62,069 bases of DNA from Gammaproteobacteria bacterium (lineage in GTDB: Bacteria; Pseudomonadota; Gammaproteobacteria; Steroidobacterales; Woeseiaceae), in the NCBI GenBank assembly GCA_018677555.1, contig JAHHOT010000157.1, forward strand, positions 1-62,069. Reading direction: 5' to 3'. The notes beneath the pieces were generated by a model that saw nothing but the letters and a program-made list of their open reading frames with translations, did no database searches and was not told where the DNA came from. Made by a program: the position numbers and the translations under genes. Positions 55,602 to 62,069 of the stretch are shown piece after piece; the first letter of the stretch is position 1; each line of letters begins with the position of its first letter.

Positions 55602-58600
55602 AATTCACTGACCTGTTCATCCAGCGGCCGGTGCTGGCCAGTGTCGTCAGCTTGCTGATCCTGGTGGTCGGCCTGCGCTCCATTACGGCACTCGAGCTGC
55701 GCGAGTTCCCGGAGATCAGCAACACAGTTGTCTCCGTCACAACCGCCTATCCGGGCGCCAGTAGCGAATTAATGCAGGGCTTCATCACCACGCCGCTGCA
55801 ACAGGCGATCGCCGAGGCCAACGGCATCGACTTCCTCGTCTCACGAAGCTCGCAGGGCGTTTCTGTCATCGAAGCGCACATGGAGCTGGACTACGATCCC
55901 AATGCTGCCGTTGCCGAGATCCAGGCGAAGGTGGCCAGCCAACGTGGCGCCCTGCCGGCCGAATCTGAAGATCCCGTGATCGACTCCACGACCGGTGACC
56001 AGACGGCACTGATGTATATCGTTTTTTTCAGTAAGCAGATGAGCATCTCGCAGACGACTGACTACCTGTTACGCGTCGTTCAACCAAAACTGCAGGCAAC
56101 CCCGGGGGTTGCCAAGGCACAGCTTTTCGGCAGCGGTTCCTTCGCGATGCGCATCTGGCTCGACCCCGAACGCATGTCTGCCCTCAACGTATCCGCGCAG
56201 GATGTCGCGGACGTACTGCGTGCAAATAACTTTCTCGCCGCCGTAGGCCAGACCAAGGGGACCTATGTGCTGAAGAACCTGTCGGCGACGACCGATATCG
56301 CGAACGAGAACGATTTTCGCCGTCTCGTCGTCCGCAAGGACGAGGAGGCGCTTGTTCGTCTTGAAGACGTTGCGCGCATCGAACTGGGTTCGGAGAACTA
56401 CGATTCCGTTAGCTGGCTTGACGGTATTCCCGGCGCTGTTGTGGCTATCGAACCGGCCCCGGGTTCGAATCCTTTGACTGTTGCACGACTCGTTCGCGAC
56501 GAGATGGAGGACGTCAAGGCACAGTTACCCGCAGCACTCACTGCCAACGTGGCATACGACGCCAGCGTCTACATCGAGGACTCGATCAGTGAAGTGTTCA
56601 AGACTCTCATCGAAGCTCTCTTCATCGTGCTCGTGATCATATACCTGTCACTGGGCTCCATTCGCGCTGCGATCGTACCGGCGTTGGCCGTGCCGTTGTC
56701 CCTGGTCGGCGGTGCATTTCTGATGCTGTTGATGGGGTTTTCGATCAACCTGCTCACGCTGCTCGCCCTGGTCCTTTCGATCGGCCTCGTGGTCGATGAC
56801 GCCATCATTGTCGTTGAGAACGTTCACCGCCACGTGCAGATGGGCAAGTCCCGCTTCCAGGCGGCGATCGATGGTGCCCGCGAAATCGGCATGCCGATCA
56901 TCGCGATGACCACGACATTGATTGCCGTCTATGCGCCCATCGGGTTCATGGAGGGATTGGTCGGCACGTTGTTCACGGAGTTTGCATTTGCACTTGCCGG
57001 TGCCGTGCTGGTATCAGGCGTCGTCGCATTGACACTGTCGCCGATGCTGTCCGGCAAGATATTGCACCGCAAGGACGAGCCAGGCAGGTTCGAGGCGGCC
57101 GTCGAACGTTTTTTTCAACGGCTTGCCGCTGCCTACCGGCGCAGGCTGAGCAACACCCTGGATTTCGTTCCGGTAACAATGGTTTTCGCGGGTGTCGTAC
57201 TGCTCAGCATCTATTTCATGTTTGTCACCACGCCGAGCGAGCTGGCACCCGTGGAGGACCAGAGCATCCTGTTTATGTCGGGCCGCATGCCGCAGACCGC
57301 GACTATCGAGTACAACGAGATTTATACCAGGGAGCTGGTCAAGGCGCTGGGCACAATGCCCGAGGAGCACAATACTTTTCTTTTCATGGGAAGAGCCGGG
57401 CCAAACACCGTTTTCGGTGGATTCAAGATGCAGCCACCTTCGGAGCGCGATCGCTTCGTCCTCGAGGTGCTTCCCGACGTGCAGAATGCATTGGACAGCA
57501 TTGCCGGCATGAAGATTGCGGCTTTTGCGCGGCCCAGCCTGCCGGGCGAACGCGGTGGGCTGCCCGTGCAATTCGTCATTCAGTCGAACGACGATTTCGG
57601 CACGCTGGACAGTGTTGCCGATCAGCTCATCGGCGCCGCAATGCAAAGCGGCCAATTCAGGTTCCTGCAGAAAAGCATCGAGTTTTCGCGCCCGCGCACA
57701 ACGCTGGTTGTCGATCGCGATCGCGCAGGCGATCTCGGAATATCAATGGCAGACATCGGGCGCACGCTGTCCACCATGCTCGGTGAAGGCTACGTCAATC
57801 GATTCAACTTCGAAGGACGCAGCTACAAGGTCATTCCGCAACTCGAACGGGAGTTCAGGCTCACCACCGAGTCACTCAGGGATTACTATTTGCCAACTGA
57901 CGCGGGCGTACAGGTGCCGTTGTCGGCGCTCGTTACGCTGGAACGATCCGTCGAGCCCAGTCAGCGCACACAGTTCCAGCAACTGAATGCGGTTACGATA
58001 CAGGGCGCCATGGCCCCTGGCGTGTCGCTGGGCCAGGCGCTGGATTATCTGAATTCGCAGGCGGCGGTGCTCTTTCCGGCCGGCTTTACGGTCGATTACG
58101 ACGGTGAGGCGCGCCAGTACGCCGAACAGGGCAGCGCACTTCTCGTCACCTTCTTCCTCGCGCTTATCGTAATTTACCTGGTGCTGGCGGCGCAGTTCGA
58201 GAGCTGGCGGGACCCGATTATTATTCTTGTCTCGGTGCCGATGTCGATCGCCGGGGCACTGATTTTCATGACGCTGGGGCTGGCGACCGTGAATATCTAC
58301 ACGCAGGTCGGCCTGATCACGCTAATCGGGCTGATTTCCAAGAACGGAATCCTGATAGTGGAGTTTGCGAACCAGCTGCGCGAGCGCGATGGACTTGAGC
58401 GACGTGAGGCGATCGAGACAGCGGCCGCGATCCGTCTGCGACCGATACTCATGACGACCGTCGCGATGATTGTTGCGATGGTGCCGCTGCTACTGGCCAG
58501 CGGCCCCGGTGCCGTCAGTCGTTTCGACATCGGCCTGGTAATCGCGACCGGCCTGGGCGTCGGCACACTGTTCACATTATTTGTCGTGCCCGCGGTGTAT

Positions 58601-58642
58601 ATGGTGTTGTCGTCGGAACATAGTGGGACTGGAAATGGATAG
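55598..58642 (+). CDS. RND efflux transporter permease (AcrB/MexB-like)
   Basis: 1014 aa; FTDLFIQRPVLASVVSLLILVVGLRS, ALVLSIGLVVDDAIIVVENVHRHV, LITLIGLISKNGILIVEFANQLRE. Confidence 0.95.
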   Translation: MKFTDLFIQRPVLASVVSLLILVVGLRSITALELREFPEISNTVVSVTTAYPGASSELMQGFITTPLQQAIAEANGIDFLVSRSSQGVSVIEAHMELDYDPNAAVAEIQAKVASQRGALPAESEDPVIDSTTGDQTALMYIVFFSKQMSISQTTDYLLRVVQPKLQATPGVAKAQLFGSGSFAMRIWLDPERMSALNVSAQDVADVLRANNFLAAVGQTKGTYVLKNLSATTDIANENDFRRLVVRKDEEALVRLEDVARIELGSENYDSVSWLDGIPGAVVAIEPAPGSNPLTVARLVRDEMEDVKAQLPAALTANVAYDASVYIEDSISEVFKTLIEALFIVLVIIYLSLGSIRAAIVPALAVPLSLVGGAFLMLLMGFSINLLTLLALVLSIGLVVDDAIIVVENVHRHVQMGKSRFQAAIDGAREIGMPIIAMTTTLIAVYAPIGFMEGLVGTLFTEFAFALAGAVLVSGVVALTLSPMLSGKILHRKDEPGRFEAAVERFFQRLAAAYRRRLSNTLDFVPVTMVFAGVVLLSIYFMFVTTPSELAPVEDQSILFMSGRMPQTATIEYNEIYTRELVKALGTMPEEHNTFLFMGRAGPNTVFGGFKMQPPSERDRFVLEVLPDVQNALDSIAGMKIAAFARPSLPGERGGLPVQFVIQSNDDFGTLDSVADQLIGAAMQSGQFRFLQKSIEFSRPRTTLVVDRDRAGDLGISMADIGRTLSTMLGEGYVNRFNFEGRSYKVIPQLEREFRLTTESLRDYYLPTDAGVQVPLSALVTLERSVEPSQRTQFQQLNAVTIQGAMAPGVSLGQALDYLNSQAAVLFPAGFTVDYDGEARQYAEQGSALLVTFFLALIVIYLVLAAQFESWRDPIIILVSVPMSIAGALIFMTLGLATVNIYTQVGLITLIGLISKNGILIVEFANQLRERDGLERREAIETAAAIRLRPILMTTVAMIVAMVPLLLASGPGAVSRFDIGLVIATGLGVGTLFTLFVVPAVYMVLSSEHSGTGNG

Positions 58643-58658
58643 GGGCATTTCCTGATTT
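58642..58658. repeat. Degraded half copy of the GGGGACATTCCTGATTT palindrome
   Basis: GGGGCATTTCCTGATTT directly after the RND permease stop, in the gap to the convergent CBS gene. Confidence 0.5.
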
Positions 58659-58674
58659 CTGTATTTCCGCGGAG

Positions 58675-59361
58675 TTAAAGACTGACGGTAGCCGCCGAAT
58701 CCCAGATTTCGGAAAGGCGCTTCAGGAGCACGCTGTGTTCGTGATCAGCGTGGCCACTGCGAACGTAGCGCTCGGCGGCCTGGAAGACCGCATCGAGCCG
58801 CCGGTTGCGTTCATACACCGTTAGAAGAGCATTTTCGAGCTGACCGAGATCATCGCCCCTGGCCGAAGCTTGCTCTATCTCTTTGATCGCGGCGGAGACA
58901 TCAGAATCCGCAGACTGAACGTCGGCGTTCATGCTTGCTCTGCTTCGGATCGAGCCATCTCCGGTCGGAATTTGTCTCAGGAGATGTTCTATAAGGTCGC
59001 TCGATGTAACGATTCCGACCAGGGTTCGATCGGGCTCGATCACCGGCAGCGCGTGAAAGCCACCACTCGACAGTTTGTCGGCGGCTCTGCGAAGATTCTC
59101 GTCCACCGCAAGGACATGCGGACTCACCTGCATGACCTGCCGCACGCGTATTGAATTTAGCACCTCCGCATTCTCTTCGAGTAGCGAGAATCTCAGCAGG
59201 TCCGACGTCGACATGATTCCGACAAGCTTGCCCTGCTCTACAACCGGGAGGTGATTCATATCGTTTGTCTGCAATATCGACCGCGCCTCCACCACGGTCG
59301 CGTAGGGACCGATAGTGATCGGGTCGGTAGTCATGATTCGTTCGATAGATACGTCGCGCAT
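58675..59361 (-). CDS. CBS-domain pair protein
   Basis: IMTTDPITIGPYATVVEARSILQTNDMNHLPVVEQGKLVGIMSTSDLLRFSL and VRQVMQVSPHVLAVDENLRRAADKLSSGGFHALPVIEPDRTLVGIVTSSDLIEHLL. Confidence 0.9.
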   Translation of the reverse strand: MRDVSIERIMTTDPITIGPYATVVEARSILQTNDMNHLPVVEQGKLVGIMSTSDLLRFSLLEENAEVLNSIRVRQVMQVSPHVLAVDENLRRAADKLSSGGFHALPVIEPDRTLVGIVTSSDLIEHLLRQIPTGDGSIRSRASMNADVQSADSDVSAAIKEIEQASARGDDLGQLENALLTVYERNRRLDAVFQAAERYVRSGHADHEHSVLLKRLSEIWDSAATVSL

Positions 59362-59377
59362 ACCCGTCTCCCGGCTG

Positions 59378-59622
59378 TCAATCGGCCAAAGAGCTCAGAA
59401 AGGTGTCATTATCGACCAGATTTCTGAAGGATCCTGTGAGCGACCGCAAGTTTTGGCAGTCTTTCGAATTGTCGATTCGCTCTCCGTCCAATACCGCTTC
59501 GAATCCTTCCAACGCATGATGGGCGTAGCTTGAATACGGGTATTCCCCGGGCGCTTCGGCTAGGCCCGCACGAACGGGGTTTAGTTCAATATACCGCTAG
59601 CAGGCGAGCAGGTACTGGTGCG
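59378..59622 (-). pseudogene. Truncated REP-associated tyrosine transposase (RAYT/TnpA_REP, IS200-like) relic
   Basis: Reverse strand QTHQYLLAC*RYIELNPVRAGLAEAPGEYPYSSYAHHALEGFEAVLDGE...; RAYT-type YIELNPVRAGLxxxPxxYPYSSY motif, in-frame amber, missing N-terminal half. Confidence 0.75.
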
Positions 59623-59631
59623 TCTGCAAAT

Positions 59632-59680
59632 GCGGTTCGAGCCCATTTACAGAGCGTCAAGAATGCGGTTCGACCCTATT
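59632..59680. repeat. Two inverted-orientation GGTTCGANCCC repeat words next to the RAYT relic
   Basis: gcggttcgagcccattt (59632-59648) and gcggttcgaccctattt (about 59664-59680). Confidence 0.8.
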
Positions 59681-60865
59681 TATGATGTTTTTGTCGGCCA
59701 GTGCCTGAATCTCATCGTTCGACAATCCCAGCTCCAGCAGAACTTCCCTGCTATGTTGGCCCAGCCGCGGTGCGTGGCGTTGAAATTCCGGTTGCGAGTC
59801 CGACCATCGATCCGGAATCGCCGTCGCACGTATGCGTCCTTCGCTCGGGTGCATCAGCTCGGGAAAAAAACCGATGGCCTGCAGATGTTCGTCGTCAAAC
59901 AAATCCTCGAGCTCCTTCACCGGGGCATGGGCCAGGTCCGATGCCTTGAACGCCTCAAGCCATTCCGCGGTCGTTCTGCCCGCAAGCGTTTCTCTGACAA
60001 AGTTATAAACCTCGACAACATTCTCACTACGCGACGAAAAGGTTGCGAATGGCTCTTGCTCAAGAAGCTCCGGTTTGCCGACTATTCCCAGGAATTCGGC
60101 CCATTGCTTGTCGTTGTAGAGCATCAGCGCCAGGTAGCCGTCTTTTGTTCGATACGGCCTTCGGTTCGGGTTCACGATTCGCTTGTACCCGGTTTGCTCC
60201 ATGGGTGGGACAAAGGTATGCCCGCCGAGATGGTCACTCATCAGAAACTCGACCATCGTCTCGAACATCGGGATGTTGACGGACTGCCCTTTTCCGCTGT
60301 GCTCGCGATGGAACAATGCCGACACGACAGAGCTGACCACTTTTAGCCCGGTAACCCGATCGCAAAAGTTGGACGGCACGAAAGTCGGCTCCTCCCCGTA
60401 AGCGCGCGCAATGAGACCTGGAATACCCGCCATTGTCTGGATGATGTCGTCGTATGCCGGACGCCCTTCGTAAGGCCCACCTGAGCCGAAGCCGGAGCAT
60501 GTTATGAAAACAAGCTTTTCATTGATTGGCGCAATCTCCTGATAGGTCAGCCCGAGACGGCGCATCGCGCCGGGTCGCATGTTGCTGATCAGCACATCAC
60601 TTTTGCCAACCAGTTTTAACAGGACTTCCAGGCCCTCTTTTTGTTTGAGGTCGAGCACCAGGCTGCGTTTGTTTCTGTTGTTGTTCAGAAACAGGCCGCT
60701 CATCCCCTTCGAGCGGCCCTTACTCGCATATCGAATCACATCGCCGTCGGCCGACTCTATCTTGACGACGTCGGCGCCCATATCCCCCAACTGTTGGGTC
60801 GCATAGGGGCCCATCAACACCGTGGTGAGATCGATGATTTTTATTCCAGTCAGCGGTCCAGCCAC
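59657..60865 (-). CDS. CaiB/BaiF family (type III) CoA-transferase
   Basis: GTG start VAGPLTGIKIIDLTTVLMGPYATQQLGDMGADVVKIESADGD; RPGAMRRLGLTYQEIAPINEKLVFITCSGFGSGGPYEGRPAYDDIIQTMAG. Confidence 0.92.
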   Translation of the reverse strand: MAGPLTGIKIIDLTTVLMGPYATQQLGDMGADVVKIESADGDVIRYASKGRSKGMSGLFLNNNRNKRSLVLDLKQKEGLEVLLKLVGKSDVLISNMRPGAMRRLGLTYQEIAPINEKLVFITCSGFGSGGPYEGRPAYDDIIQTMAGIPGLIARAYGEEPTFVPSNFCDRVTGLKVVSSVVSALFHREHSGKGQSVNIPMFETMVEFLMSDHLGGHTFVPPMEQTGYKRIVNPNRRPYRTKDGYLALMLYNDKQWAEFLGIVGKPELLEQEPFATFSSRSENVVEVYNFVRETLAGRTTAEWLEAFKASDLAHAPVKELEDLFDDEHLQAIGFFPELMHPSEGRIRATAIPDRWSDSQPEFQRHAPRLGQHSREVLLELGLSNDEIQALADKNIINRVEPHS

Positions 60866-61194
60866 ACGTTCCTCCCTTTCGTTCGAACAGTATTGCCCGG
60901 GCCATTCAGGCAAATTTGCCGGGCCCTGCGTTAAAAACATTGTCTCCGATGCGCCGGATGGAGGCCATGGATACGTTCGGCAAAACGTCTGTTTATTGCT
61001 TTGAGCAGGCATTCCCCGCCGAAATCGCCGACAAGGTCAGCTTGTCCGGCTCCATCCTTGTGCGCCCGGAGGACGTCCGACTCTACTCCCTGTATCTCGA
61101 TCCGGCAGTGACTGACAGTGTCGCGGTCTAGCATGAAACTGCAAGTAAGAGTGCGCAATCTGGTGCCGTCACCCGACGTGACGAACGGGCAACC

Positions 61195-61479
61195 ATGAAC
61201 AACGCACTGAAGATACTGAAGGCATCGGTTGTCCTGGCCATGGTCATGAGCGGCTGCGGCCGTTCGGTTGAGTCCGCAGTCGGGAAAAGCGAAGACAAAG
61301 AACACCGCTTGGTTGTCGACACCGCGCGCAGTCACATGCTGTGGGAAATTCCGAACAAATTATCTCGATTGGCGAGGCATGCGTTGACTGTAGTTCGCAA
61401 ACGGACGAAAGGTCGAGGCTCAAAAGTTCGGTTCGACCCCTTATTTTCGACAGCGATTTCGATTAGTACCTATTGCTAA
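61195..61479 (+). CDS. Possible small lipoprotein, 3' end formed by repeat sequence
   Basis: MNNALKILKASVVLAMVMSGCGRSVESAVGKSEDKEH has a lipobox; the C-terminal part reads through a GGTTCGACCCC repeat. Confidence 0.35.
   Translation: MNNALKILKASVVLAMVMSGCGRSVESAVGKSEDKEHRLVVDTARSHMLWEIPNKLSRLARHALTVVRKRTKGRGSKVRFDPLFSTAISISTYC
61428..61445. repeat. GGTTCGACCCC repeat word
   Basis: tcggttcgaccccttatt; reverse complement of the GGGGTCGAACCGA word. Confidence 0.75.
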
Positions 61480-61676
61480 TCGGGCCGGCGTCGCCGATTG
61501 TCTGGATGTGACCGGATCGCCCGCTGCCAAGACGATGGCGATTAATGACCACGCCAGAGGGCATCCGGTTGCCGTGCTTTTCTGGGTCGGGCCTGAATTT
61601 GCGACAACCGTCCGGTGACCGAAAACAGTGAGGAAATCCTTGTCGCTAAATCTGCGGAATTCACTGAGCAATAACC

Positions 61677-62069
61677 GTGCGATACGGTAATGCCAATCGT
61701 CAGCTTGGTTACGAGCTGATCAGCGGAGTGAGTGGACTACTGCTGGCGCTGTTCATGTTCGGGCACACCATGCTCGTCGGGTCTATTCTTGCGGGCGAAC
61801 GCGGCTTCGACTGGGTGGCGACGGTACTCGAGGAGCTATACATCGCACAGCCGACCGTCTTCATAATCTCTGTGTTCTTCCTACTCCACGCTGTGTTCGC
61901 GAGTCGCAAGATTCCGGCGCAACTCGCCGACCGTCGCCGGCTGATCAGGCTCGCCAACGACCTCGCCCGAGCCGGGAACAAAAGGCCACCGGCGGCTACA
62001 GAACTCTCGCCGCTGCAATCGCACGTCGAATCCGTGCTTTGGATCTGGCAGGTGCGCACAGGCTTGGTG
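61677..62069 (+). CDS. Fumarate reductase/succinate dehydrogenase cytochrome b subunit-like, truncated by window edge
   Basis: GTG start; VRYGNANRQLGYELISGVSGLLLALFMFGHTMLVGSILAGERGFDWVATVLEELYIAQPTVFIISVFFLLHAVFASRKIPAQ...ESVLWIWQVRTGLV; FrdC-like GHxxxVSS/GSIL and WxWQVRTG. Not in the ORF track. Confidence 0.7.
   Translation, partial: MRYGNANRQLGYELISGVSGLLLALFMFGHTMLVGSILAGERGFDWVATVLEELYIAQPTVFIISVFFLLHAVFASRKIPAQLADRRRLIRLANDLARAGNKRPPAATELSPLQSHVESVLWIWQVRTGLV

Noticed and set aside
1-62069. CRISPR arrays, rRNA, tRNA, prophage or integrative element boundaries
   Set aside because: No regularly spaced repeats, cloverleaf-like sequences, phage structural genes or integrases were recognised by eye; tRNAscan/minced not run.

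Overview
This 62 kb window looks like a GC-rich gammaproteobacterial chromosome and is densely coding. I saw no rRNA, tRNA, CRISPR array, prophage or intact transposase by eye. Four blocks stand out. (1) About 9.5-20.4 kb: a compact locus with five ATP-grasp ligases (three mutually similar paralogs, one PGM1-like peptide ligase, one RimK/D-Ala-D-Ala-ligase-like), a GT5 glycogen synthase, two esterase-family hydrolases (one Fes-like with an N-terminal E-set/CBM48-like region) and an S51/cyanophycinase-like peptidase. Stop/start overlaps are frequent. This is my best candidate for an undescribed peptide/glucan-conjugate or storage-polymer pathway. (2) About 36.8-49.1 kb: a putative amine/guanidino-compound utilisation locus: GMC oxidoreductase, predicted-exported agmatinase-like ureohydrolase, predicted Tat-lipoprotein class III aminotransferase, TonB-dependent receptor, AraC regulator, YkvI-like permease, omega-aminotransferase and TPP enzyme. 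(3) About 52.5-58.6 kb: MarR regulator with a tandem TTGAYATCAA operator, a GGA-rich non-coding segment, a small repeat-containing exported protein and an RND efflux pump. (4) A dispersed repeat family: GGGGTCGAACCGATTTT words and long GGGGACATTC(C)TGATTTAA palindromes, with a truncated REP-associated tyrosine transposase (RAYT) relic at about 59.4-59.6 kb. All functional assignments come from reading the translations; no database search was run.
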